This document shows positions 34,656 to 45,262 of a DNA stretch of 64,000 bases, one piece after another. The stretch covers positions 10,192,501 through 10,256,500 of the forward strand of contig JAUCBN010000025.1 of assembly GCA_035048815.1 (NCBI GenBank), written 5' to 3'. The stretch comes from Abelmoschus esculentus. Lineage: Eukaryota; Streptophyta; Magnoliopsida; Malvales; Malvaceae. The first letter of the stretch is position 1. Every line of letters starts with the position of its first letter. The notes below the pieces were generated by a model. That model ran no database searches. It had not been told where the DNA came from and worked only from the letters and a program-made list of their open reading frames with translations. A program made the translations under genes and the position numbers.

Positions 34656-37582
34656 TGTTGGGACCGCCGGCATATCCCATGGCGCAGTAGAACAAAATTA
34701 CGACGATCTTTTCAGTGATCCATGTACGTTTAATTCGAAATCGGTAGGAAGAGATGCGATGACTTACATTGGGTTCCTTGATAAGCAGCAAAAAAAGCAA
34801 CTACATCTGCTACAATCACAATCGTTCAACAATCTGAATCTTTAGCCTCCACGAATTTCGTCTCGGCCTCTACTCAGTTCACCCAATTGAGAGCAAATCT
34901 CGAAAAACTATTTCTCGTGATTTTAGGTTTTGGGAATTCGAGATTCTCTATCGCGACTGTTAGACCAAAAATCCCTTATATATGTATCACCCTAGATATT
35001 AGGTTTTTTATTCCGAATTTGTTATAGTAAATAATTAATATAATTATTTCCTTAAATTTTGGGATTCATATTTAATCCGAATTTGAAAAGGGATACAATT
35101 ACTTTAATTATATCCTTATATAATTTGATTAAAATTCGGGATTAAATATAATCTACTTATATATATATTTGTTTCTCCTTTTTGACCATTGGGTGTGACC
35201 CTATAGGCTAATTGTAACATTAGTAATAATATTAGAATAATTCTAATATTACAAACAATGAGTGACATCTAGCAATATGTCATTTTTTTCTAAGTTACAA
35301 GAGATCATGATACGATGTATCATGTCCGTGACCAACTCTCTTAATGCATTGTATCCTTTTGTCCTTTTATATCTATAATAGGCACAAGTCTTGGAATAAT
35401 CACACTTGTAGAGCCTATTTTAATGTTTCTTGATATTTAGAGTGGATTACTGTTAATAAATAATTTGTGATATCTCATATCAACCTATTCAAGTATGGCC
35501 ATGCATTTCTATTCCCACTCAATCAAGTGGTCTTTGATATATTTTCCTATTTTGTAGGAAGGACAAATCCTATCTCGATCATTCACATCTCACTACATAC
35601 ATTGTAATATGTTCAATGTTAGTCTTTATAGTGTAACTAATTACGAGACACGTTTAACTGCATCAAAACATAAAACAACATATGTTAAGATAGTAATAAT
35701 CTCAAGTCTAAGGATCATACATATAGTTGTCACTATGAGCAATATCGTGACAGCCACATAATAATTCAAGACATATGCTCACATCGGGTCAATCCAGTAT
35801 ATTATTTTGTTGCGACCGCCGGAACACCCTAGGGCGCAGCGGAACAAAATTACGATGGTATTTCCAGTGATCCATACACATTTAATCCGAAATTGGGAGG
35901 AAGAGATGCGATAACTTACATTGGGTTCCTTGATAAGCAGCAAAAACAGCAACTGGATCTGCTACAATCACGATCCTTCGACAACTCAAATCTTTAGCTT
36001 CCACAAATATCGTCTCGGCCTCTACTCAGTTCACCCGGTTGAGAGTAAATCTCGAAAAACTATTTTTCGTGATTTTAGGTTTGGGAATACGGGATTCTCT
36101 GTTGTGGCTGCTAGACCCAAAGATCCTTTATATATATGTGAAACCCTAGGTATTAGGGTTTTATTCCGAATTTGTTTAGGAAATAATTGCTTTTATTATT
36201 TCCTTAAATATCAGAATCTATATTTAATTCGAATTTTGAAAATGGATGTAATTACTTCAATTATATCCTTTGTTTAAAATTCGGGATTAAATATAATCTA
36301 CTTATACATATATATATTTTTTTTCTTTTCAACCATTGGGTGTGACCCTGTAGGCTCATTGTAACGTTAGTAATAATATTAGAACAATTCTAATATTACA
36401 AACAATGAGTGACATCTAGCAATATATTATTGTTATCTAAGTTACAAGAGATCATGATTCGATGTATCATTTCTGTGACCAACTCTTTTAATGTATTATA
36501 TCCTTCTGTCCTTTTATATCTTAAATAGGCACAAGTCTTGGAATAGTCACACTTGTATAGCCTATTTTAATGTTTCTTGATATCTCGAGTGAACTACTTT
36601 TAATGAATAATTTTTGATATCTCATATCAACGTATTCAAGCATGGCCATGCATTTCTAGTCTCACTCAATCAAGTGACCTTTGATATATTTTCCTATTAT
36701 GTAGGAAGGAAAAATCCTATCTTGATCATTCACATCTCACTACATGCATTGTAATATGTCCAAAGTCAGTTTTTATAGTGTAACTAATTACGAGACACGT
36801 TTAACTGCATCAAAACACAAAACAACATATGTTGAGATAGTAATAATCTCAAGTCTAAGGATCATACATATAGTTGTCACTATGAGCAATATCGTGACCA
36901 TCACATAATAATCCAAGATATATGTTCCTAGTGGGTCAATCCAATATATTATTCTCTACTAATATCTTCATGTATTAATTCTGACATCGCTATGTCAATG
37001 ACAAATCATTGTCATCAATTAATCACATGTTAGTCTTAAGCGTATTATTATTGTCCATACCCATAATAATACTTGACTAAGGATCTTTTAATAATAATAC
37101 ATATATATATATATGTATATATTATTATATGGCCCATATTGTTTCTCAGTTTATGTTATACATTGACACATATATCTGAAAACAACAATGACAATGCCTT
37201 TATTCAATAAAATTGGTAAATAAAAGTATTCTTACAATCATCATATGATTGGTCTTTGGGCATACTCTAACATATTCTCCATTAATATATTCATGTATTA
37301 ATTCTGACATCTCTATGTTAATGAAAACTCATTGTCATTAATTAATAACATGTTAGTCTTAAGCGTATTATTGTTGTCCATACCCATAATAATACTTGAC
37401 TAAGGATCTTTTAATAATAATACTCATATTATTAAATGGACCTTATTGTTTCTCAGTTTATGTTATACATTGACACATATATCTGGAAAAAAAAACAATG
37501 GTAATATCTTTATTCAATAAAATTTAAAAATAAAAGTATCCTTACAATCATCATATGATTGGTCTTTGGGCATTCTCTAACA
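34656..37582 (-). mobile_element. Copia-type solo LTR (outer) in gag of element B
   Basis: Bounded by TGTTGGGACC at 34656 and CTCTAACA at 37582, with perfect TCATG duplications at 34651-34655 and 37583-37587; removing it restores the gag text GSF-x-IPC. On the minus strand it begins TGTTAGAGAATGCCCAAAG, as in a common plant copia LTR. Its own sequence is 34656-35807 plus 37273-37582 (about 1462 bp); the middle is a second LTR of the same family. Confidence 0.88.
35808..37272 (-). mobile_element. Copia-type solo LTR (inner), nested in a sister LTR
   Basis: 1465 bp, from TGTTGCGACC (35808) to CTCTAACA (37272), the same length and sequence type as the outer LTR once the latter is joined. Flanks are TATTT (35803-35807) and TATTC (37273-37277), one mismatch apart. 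So a second copy inserted into the first, and both are now solo. Confidence 0.85.
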
Positions 37583-37587
37583 TCATG

Positions 37588-38217
37588 ATACCATGTTCCA
37601 TTGAGGATCAATACATGGGAAAGGCATTGTGTGACTTAGGTGCCAACATCAACTTAATGCCTAAGTCAGTTTTCCAGAAGCTAGGCAACGGGTAGGCAAA
37701 ACCAACTATAGTTATGTTGTAGTTGGTAGATCGCTCGTACCTGCAACCGAAAGGAAAAATAGAAGACATTCTGGTAAGAGTTGATAAATTCATATTTCCT
37801 GCTTACTTCTTAATTTTAGATTGTGAAGCAGATGAACATGTCCCGATCATATTAGAAAGGTTGTTCTTAGCCATAGGAAGAACATTGATCAATTGCGAAA
37901 AAGGCGAATTGGTTATTCGAGTTAATGATCAACAAGTTAAGATCAATGTGTTCAAAGCTCCAAGGCATCCAGAAGAACCAGATGAATGTCAGAAAATTGA
38001 GGTTAAATCTGAATTTAACTTCAATGCAAAAACTAAATGCTTAGAAAATACCCGCCAAGGCAACCGTTGCCGCGACGACATACCCCTTGACCAGAAGCAC
38101 ATAAGGAAGAAACCACATGATGAGAAAACACTATTTGGATCAAATCCTCATCCATCAGAAAAGGGGAAGATGGTTACTTCTAGAGATGCAATTAATTGCA
38201 CTCCTCCTGTAACATAA
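37588..38217 (+). pseudogene. Protease end of gag-pro, element B
   Basis: After the solo LTR the frame continues ALCDLGANINLMPKSVFQKL (protease active site DLG retained), then DRSYLQPKGKIEDILVRVD, FIFPAYFLILDCEADEHVP, LAIGRTLINCEKGELVIRV and ends NCTPPVT. In the flap region ILERLFLA replaces ILGRPFLA. Stops near 37693 and 37723 break the frame. The C-terminal tail is longer and unlike that of A, C1 and C2. Confidence 0.85.
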
Positions 38218-38654
38218 TTTTATCTTCAATCTTCATATTTTATTTTTATGTTTTAGGATTGAGATTTAAATTTTTGCAATTTAGTTTTCAGAATTTTTCA
38301 TATTTTTTTCACAACTTCTATTAATTTTATTTTCTGCCATTTAGGATCAATAAAGTAGAATAAAAGAGGATAATCAGCCCAATAAATTAGCGGCCCAATC
38401 TACGCGATAGAAATTTTAGGGAAAGAATTATGCCGCCTGAATTCAAAAATCGCGTCATTTCCGCTACAAGTGGATGCCAGCTAAGGTTGCGTCTCTTGCA
38501 CGCTAAGGGCAATAATCACGACTCGCTCCCTCAAACACCGCTCTGCTCCCTGTCTTTAAATACACGAGCAACGGTGACCCTTTTTCACTCTTCTTCTCAT
38601 TTTATTAGCGAAACTCTCTTTATTTTCTTTTTTTTTCTTCTCCATAAAAATCTG
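38218..38654 (+). other. Spacer and possible ORF2 promoter of element B
   Basis: Non-coding, in the position of the pol region. A TATA-like TTTAAATA at 38555-38562, 93-100 bp before the ORF2 start, is followed by a pyrimidine-rich leader. It is less like the boxes of A, C1 and C2. Confidence 0.45.
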
Positions 38655-38833
38655 ATGGCAAACCGACAATAAAACTTTGTCGGAGCAGCAAACTACAGTA
38701 GATTCGCAACAACAGCAGTCGAACAACAATATCAATGCAATTTCCATAATCGATAGATTTGGGAGGAGCAGGGCTTCCATTACACTGATGTCGAAGATCT
38801 CGACATCGAAACATTCATTTTTTCTAAGATTAC
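38655..38833 (+). pseudogene. ORF2 start fragment of element B
   Basis: MANRQ then a stop and, further on, IWEEQGFHYTDVEDLDIE and FIFSKIT, matching RQLWEEQGFQHADDEN and LFDRIK of A. The frame is cut after SKIT by the LTR at 38834. The rest of the ORF does not follow on the far side of element C1. Confidence 0.65.
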
Positions 38834-40158
38834 TAATAAGTGCTCAACTCACTATCACTTTTTACACATTTTATGGGCATTAATCACTGAATCTACACCT
38901 ACTTGGACCAATTCATATACTTAATGTGATATATTTAGAAGTAATGCTTATAAAGATGATATTTACAGAAAAGGCAAGTTTTACTGCATTTTTACATCTG
39001 TGCAGGATAAACTATTGCCGCGGCAGCAACATGGCCGAGGCAGGACCTGATGCCGAGGCAGCAGCAGAAAGACAGGAAGCAATATTGCAGGCGATTGGAA
39101 GAGAAAAATCCAAGGGACGTTTCTAGACATGCAACACATGGATCGGAGCTGGTGAGCACGAGGAAAAGCCCAAGACAAGGCCACATGGGAAAGCCTCTTA
39201 GTTGAAATAAACTTGGAAATATTTTATTTATGTACATGACTTGTTCCCTACTCCAAGTTGTATTCTACTTAGGAAAGGTTTGCCCTAGGCCAAGCCTATA
39301 TAAGACCTAGCCGTCTAAGGGAATAGGAGAGCCGATTCTTAGAGAGTTTACCCTAAGACTCATTGTTTTCTTTCTCTCAAATTATGTTCTAAGCTTTCTT
39401 AGGTTTTAGGTGAAGGTTGTTAAGTATTTGTGAGAGGAGATTGTACTTTGTTCTTTGTTTCAATGCAATAAAATTATCAAGGTTTGCTTATCCTTTGCCA
39501 TTCTTTGTTCTTACATTCAAGCTCGGGAGAGAAGTTTGTGAGTAATACATTTATCTATACTCGGGAGAGTTAGATTCACGAAAGGGATACGTACGGTGTT
39601 TCAATCGCGAAATACTAACTCGGCCTAGGGATAGGTTAAGAGTTTTAGCGGCTAAAAGAAGTGTGAGATTGGTTGGTGACTATAATTGATTCACGCCGGG
39701 AGGTATCATCAAGGACTAGTCATCAACAGTACTTCGACTTAGGGATAAGTGGAGTCATCCACGGACACTTTGCCGAACTTTGGTAGAGTCCACCCACGAG
39801 CAAGGGATTGCCGCGGCGGACAAGTATCGTCACTGCCAAGGCAGTAATCTATAGTACTCCCGAGGCAGTGATATACAATTGCATTGGACAGAGACAAGTC
39901 AATCAAATCCACAATACAGCGCAACTGGATCCTACACTCTCTCTCTACTATAAAATCTATTTATTTTATTCAGTTATATTATTTCAGTTTATCAAACCCA
40001 AAATTACTTGTGTTTTTATTTCTTTTTACAGAACAGGAAAACGAAGAAGACATATTGAGTATACCAATCCCTATGGAGACGATAATCCGATAAATACTTA
40101 TCACTTATTACTTGCAATGTGTCCACTTGCACTAAACGCGCACTTTCGACACGTGACA
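38834..40158 (+). repeat. 5' LTR of element C1
   Basis: 1325 bp, TAATAAGTGCTC (TG to TA at the terminus) to ACACGTGACA. TATA box at 39297-39304. It shares subfamily marks with the 3' LTR at 57470 (AAGATGATATTTACAG, GCAATATTG, GGACGTTTCT). The last 210 bp are nearly identical to the 5' LTR of C2 instead. Confidence 0.88.
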
Positions 40159-40164
40159 TGTTTT

Positions 40165-40182
40165 TGGCACCGTTGCCGGGGA
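40165..40182 (+). promoter_or_regulatory. Primer binding site of element C1
   Basis: TGGCACCGTTGCCGGGGA, one G to A change from the A and M site, shared with C2. Confidence 0.85.
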
Positions 40183-40258
40183 TTGACAACTAAATTTTGT
40201 TTTCTTTATTTTCTTGTTTTTCTTTTTCTTTTTATTTTACTTTGATTTTTCTTGGTGT

Positions 40259-40906
40259 ATGACCAGAGCCAACCCAACCAACCCTTTGTACGAGTTAGAC
40301 CCAGAGATCGAACGAACAAGACTACGGTTGAGGAGACAAATTTAAGAAGCTATGGCTGATCATTCGGCAGGACAAAACTTACCTGCCGGTAATGGAGGTC
40401 TTCCGCCGCCACCAGGGCCGCGGCAGCTCACTGTCAGAGACTTCCTGGAAGAGGAGTTAAATGGATTAAACCCAGGAGTCGTTACACCAGAGATAGAAGA
40501 AGCCCACTTTGAACTCAAACCTGTCATGTTCAATATGTTTAACACTATTGGACAGTTTGGTGGGTCTGTAATTGAAGATGCAAGGCAGCACCTCAAGTCC
40601 TTCATGGAGATATGCAATTCCTTCAAAATCCAAGGAGTCCATGAAGATGTCTTGCGATTGAAGTTATTCCCCTATTCACTGAGGGATAGGGCGAAAGCCT
40701 GGTTAAATAGCATTCCATCAGGATCTATTGGATCTTGGAGTGAACTCTGTCGTGATTTTATTACACGCTTTAATCCTACAAATTTATATGATAGAATTCG
40801 AATGAAATCACTTCTTTTCGACAGGCAGAACCTATGTACGAGGCATGAGAGCGCTACAGGGAGTTACTGCACAAGTGTCCTTTGCATGGATTTCCCCTAT
40901 GGACAC
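40259..40906 (+). pseudogene. Gag of element C1, part 1
   Basis: The ATG at 40259 starts MTRANPTNPLYELDPEIE. A TAA near 40347 replaces a Gln codon of C2. The core HFELKPVMFNMFNTIGQFGG, EDARQHLKSFMEICNSF, AKAWLNSIPSGS and CRDFITRFNP is present. A one-base loss near 40800 and an 8-base loss near 40828 shift the frame. The gene is interrupted at GGACAC (40906) by element C2 and resumes at 52667 with GACAC. Confidence 0.88.
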
Positions 40907-42213
40907 TGATAAGTGCTCAACTCACTATCACTTTTTACACCTTTTATGGGCATTAATCACCGACCAAAGCATGTACTTAATGCGATATATTTAGAAGTGA
41001 AGCTTATAGAGATAATATTTACAGAAAAGGCAAGCTTTTACTGCCTTTTTATATCTGTGCAGGAGAACTATTATCGTGGCAGCAACATGGCCGAGGCAGG
41101 ACCTGATGCCGAGGCAGCAGCTGAGAGCCAGGAAGCAAGACTGTAGGCGATTGGAAGAGAAAAATCTAAGGGACGTGTCTGGACATAAAGCATATGGATC
41201 AGAGCTGGCTAGCATGAGGAAAATCCCAAGACAAGGCCTCGCGAGAAAGCCTCTTAGTTGAATTTAAATTGGAAATATTCTATTTATGTACATGACTTGT
41301 TCCCTACTTCAAGTTGTATTCTACTTAGGAAAGGTTTGCCCTAGATCAAGCCTATATAAAGAACTAGTCGTCCAATGTATTAAACACCAATACCTAGAGA
41401 GAGAGCCGATTCATAGATTCAATGTTTTCTTTCTCTCAAACTATGTTCTAAGCTTTCTTAGGGTTTAGGTGAAGGTTGTTAGTATTTGTGAGAGGAGATT
41501 GTACTTTGTCTTTGTTTCAATGCAATAAAACTATCAAGGTTTTCTTATCCTTTGTTATTCTTTCTTCTTGCATTCAAGCCGGGAGGGAAGTTTGTAAGTA
41601 ATCCATTTATCTAGACTCGGGAGAGTTAGATTCATGACAGGGATAAGTACGGTGTTTCAATCGCGAAATACTAACTCGGACTAAGGATAGGTTAAGAGTT
41701 TTAGCGGCTAAAAGAAGTGTGAGATTGGTCGGTGACTATAATTGATTCACGCCGGGAGGTATCATCAAGGACTAGTCATCAACAGTACTTCGACTTAGGG
41801 ATAAGCGGAGTCATCCACGGACACTTTGCCGAACTTTGGTAGAGTCCACCCACGAGCAAGGGATTGTCGCGGCGGACAGTATCGTCGCTGCTAAGGCAAT
41901 AATCTGCAGTGTTGCCGAGGTAGTGATATACGATTGCATTGGGCCGAGACAAGTTAATCAAATCCACAATACAACGCAACTGGATCCTGACCTCTCTCTC
42001 TACTATAAAATCTATTTATTTTATTCAGTTATATTATTTCAGTTTATCAAACCCAAAATTACTTGTGTTTTTATTTCTTTTTACAGAACAGGAAAACGAA
42101 GAAGACATATTGAGTATACCAATCCCTATGGAGACGATAATCCGATAAATACTTATCACTTATTACTTGCAATGTGTCCACTTGCACTAAACGCGCACTT
42201 TCGACACGTGACA
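40907..42213 (+). repeat. 5' LTR of element C2
   Basis: 1307 bp, TGATAAGTGCTCAACTC to ACACGTGACA. TATA box 41353-41360; AATAAA near 41524. The first 1.1 kb resemble the own 3' LTR (GAGATAATATTTACAG, GCAAGACTG, GGACGTGTCT), the last part resembles the 5' LTR of C1. Confidence 0.92.
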
Positions 42214-42219
42214 AGTTTT

Positions 42220-42237
42220 TGGCACCGTTGCCGGGGA
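42220..42237 (+). promoter_or_regulatory. Primer binding site of element C2
   Basis: TGGCACCGTTGCCGGGGA, one mismatch to the Athila consensus seen in A and M. Confidence 0.87.
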
Positions 42238-42313
42238 TTGACAACTAAATTTTGTTTTCTTTATTTTCTTGTTTTTCTTTTTCTTTTTATTTTACTTTGA
42301 TTTTTCTTGGTGT

Positions 42314-44772
42314 ATGACCAGAGCCAACCCAACCAACCCTTTGTACGAGTTAGACCCAGAGATCGAACGAACAAGACTACGGTTGAGGAGACAAATTCAA
42401 GAAGCTATGGCTGATCATTCGGCAGGACAAAACTTACCTGCCGGTAATGGAGGTCTTCCGCCGCCACCAGGGCCGCGGCAGCTCACTGTCAGAGACTTCC
42501 TGGAAGAGGAGTTAAATGGATTAAACCCAGGAGTCGTTACACCAGAGATAGAAGCAGCCCACTTTGAACTGAAACCTATCATGTTCAATATGCATAACAC
42601 TATTGGACAGTTTGGTGGGTCTGTAACTGAAGATGCAAGGCAGATGACGAACCAATGTACGAGGCAGATTTTATTACCCTATTCACTGAGGGATAGGGCG
42701 AAAGCTTGGTTAAATTGCATTCCATCAGGATCTATTGGATCTTGGAGTGAACTCTGTCGTGATTTTATTACCCGTTTTAGTCCTACTAATCTATATGATA
42801 GAATTCGTAATGAAATCACTTCTTTTAGACAGGCAGATGACGAACCAATGTACGAGGCATGGGAGCGCTACAGGGAATTACTGCACAAGTGTCATTTGCA
42901 TGGATTTCCCCTATGGACACAAGTGACCATATTCTATAATGCCACGAATGCCACGACAAGGATGATGTTAGATGCCTCGGCAAACGGGACACTCCTTGAT
43001 AAGGCACCTGAAGAAGCTATTGAAATACTGAACAAACTCGCAAAAAACGATTTTCAATTTCCTACATCTAGGCGAGGAGGTGTAAGACGCCAAGCCACGG
43101 TGAATGAGTTAGACACATCAAATTCAGTGGCAGCACAATTGGCCTCTCTTACAAAGATGGTGCAAAACTTGCAATTACAGTAAAATACCCGTGAGGTTGA
43201 TTCCTTTTATGATTTATGTGGAGGTAACCACAGTTCCTCTGATTGTATGAATCAAGAAACCGGTATGTATGTTGGAAATTACAACCGAACCAATATGATG
43301 TCCAACACATACAATCCCTCATGGAAGAGGCATCCGAACCTATCATGGAGTAATCCTAACAATGCCTTAAACCCAACCACCCAACCTTCAGGATTCCAGC
43401 AGCCAATGCCGCAGCAACAGATGCAACAACAATTGGTAAGTTCATTGGAGAACACTCTTAAAGCCTTTATGATGAAAACAGAGTCATACATGACAGAGAA
43501 CAATAATTTCATCAAAAGGGTAGATGCTTTCATGAATAGAACTGAGATGAGGTTGCAGAATCAAGAACCGACTATTAAAATGGTAGAAACCCAGGTTGGG
43601 CAGTTTGCTCAAAACTTAAACACTAGACCACAAGAAGGACTACCTAGCAATACTGAAGTTGCTAAGGTAATGGGCCATGAACAGTGTAAAGCAATCACTA
43701 CCAGTAGTGGTCTACATCTGAAGGAAAAGATTACAGCAAGTCAAAATCCATCAGCAGATCCAGCAAAAGAGGAGGCAGAGCAAACTGATCCTGATAACAC
43801 TGCCCCGGCAAAAAGCGCTGCAGCTCCTAAACAGCCTGCCGAGACAGAAACAACCCAGTGGTGCTAGGTATTAAATTCCAAACTAAAGAAACCCTGGATG
43901 AGATGAGACCACCACCACCTTTCCCACGAAGGTTGAAAAAGCAAAAACAGGACCAGCAATTCAAAAAATTCCTTGATATTTTAAAGCAAGTCCACATTAA
44001 CATACCATTCGTAGAGGCAATTGAACAAATGCCTAATTATGCCAAGTTTTTAAAAGACATGGTATCTAAGAGTAAACGAATAGGTGAGTTCGAAACAGTG
44101 GCTGCTAATGAGGGATGCATGGCAATGCTACACAATCGCATGCCACCAAAATTGAAGGATCCTGGTTGCTTTATCATACCTTGTGCGATAGGTAAAAACT
44201 ATGAAGGTAAGGCCATATGCGACCTTGGAGTAAGCATCAATCTAATGTCCAAATCTGTCTTCCAAAAGCTTGGAATAGGAAGGGAGAAACCTACAACAGT
44301 TATGCTCCAACTAGCGGATAGATCATATGTACAACCCGAAGGCAAAATCGAGGACATACTGGTAAGAGTCGATAAATTTATTTTTCCTGCTGATTTTCTT
44401 GTCCTTGATTGTGAAGCAGATGATAATGCACCGATCATCTTGGGGAGACCTTTCCTTGCAACTGGACGCACTTTAATCGATATGGAAAAAGGAGAGCTTA
44501 CAATGAGAGTTAATGACCAACAAGTCAAACTCAATGCATTCCACAACTTAAAAAAATATGATGATCCAGAAGAGTGCAAGGCCATCCACATAACAGACAC
44601 CAAAATATCCTGCCTTGGCAGCATGCTCGGCAAGCTATTTGGCAAAAAGATCAAGCTCAAAGTGGATGGAAACACATCAAAAGGGTGTGGCCAACAACTG
44701 ATTGATAAATTTGGCCAACAAGAGAGAATAATCTTGGGAGATGCATTTGCATGCACTCCACCAGTAACATGA
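42314..44772 (+). pseudogene. Gag-protease of element C2
   Basis: MTRANPTNPLYELDPEIE is followed by the Gag core. After EDARQ the sequence reads MTNQCTRQI instead of the usual HLKSFMEIC: a 29-bp copy of downstream gag replaces about 76 bp in frame. A TAA at 43181-43183 replaces a Gln; a 9-base loss and a one-base deletion near 43855 follow. Knuckle CGGN type: DLCGGNHSSSDC. The protease is complete: FIIPCAIGKNYEGKAICDLG, INLMSKSVFQKL, LQLADRSYVQPEG, FIFPADFLVLDCEADDNAP, ILGRPFLATGR. It ends ACTPPVT. Of the copies here this is the only A/C-type element with an intact protease active site. Confidence 0.9.
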
Positions 44773-45262
44773 TCTCCTCCCTTTTCCTTATTATTATTAT
44801 ATTAGGATTAGTTTAGTTTATCTTTATTTTTTTTCTAAATTTATTTTTTTGCTTTAAGTATTTTTCTTTGTCGTGTTTAATTTTTATTTAGGAAAATAAG
44901 CAAGAATAAAGGAGAAATAGTTCAAAGCATGAACTCTGCCAAGGCAGAAAACAGTGTTAGAGTAGCAGCAGTTTCAACGGGCAGAACAGTGTAACAGCTA
45001 GTCTGCCGAGATTCCTGCCGTGACAGAAAAGGATACGGCAGTATAGAGCAATGGCTACAAAACGGCTAGTGGATTCAAACGGTCACAAGGCCGAGGCCTA
45101 TATAAGCAACCCTCTTCTCTTGAACTATTCACTCTTGTTTTCTTGTTTTCTTTAGAATTTTTAACAATCTTGCTCTCACAATACTCTATGACTACTCACA
45201 ATTCTTCGTGAAATTCCCAGACTCCAAGAAAATCTCCAAGATATCAATCTCTCACAATCTTA
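44773..45262 (+). other. Spacer between gag-pro and ORF2 of element C2
   Basis: T-rich then palindrome-rich, without coding support; it replaces the RT-RNase H-integrase region found in M. Contains CTGCCAAGGCAG near 44936 and the ORF2 promoter candidate. Confidence 0.7.
45085..45106 (+). promoter_or_regulatory. Candidate internal promoter for ORF2 of element C2
   Basis: CAAGGCCGAGGCCTATATAAG ends with TATATAAG at 45099-45106, 164 bp before the ORF2 ATG; the palindrome AGGCCGAGGCCT overlaps it. Box and spacing match A and C1. Confidence 0.55.

Larger units (their letters stand above)
31187..38833 (+). mobile_element. Athila-derived element B (old, truncated)
   Basis: LTR (about 31187-32541), mutated primer site, gag, a copia solo LTR insertion (34656-37582), protease and the first 60 codons of ORF2, where it is cut at 38833 by the LTR of element C1. 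Gag-pro and ORF2 are about 440 bp apart, so B too lacks pol at this place. Its sequence is clearly more diverged from A, C1 and C2 than they are from each other. The rest of ORF2 and the 3' LTR are not found in the window. Confidence 0.75.

Noticed and set aside
34656..37582. A full short LTR element (LTR-internal-LTR) in gag of B
   Set aside because: There is no internal region or primer site; the pieces add up to one LTR interrupted by another LTR.
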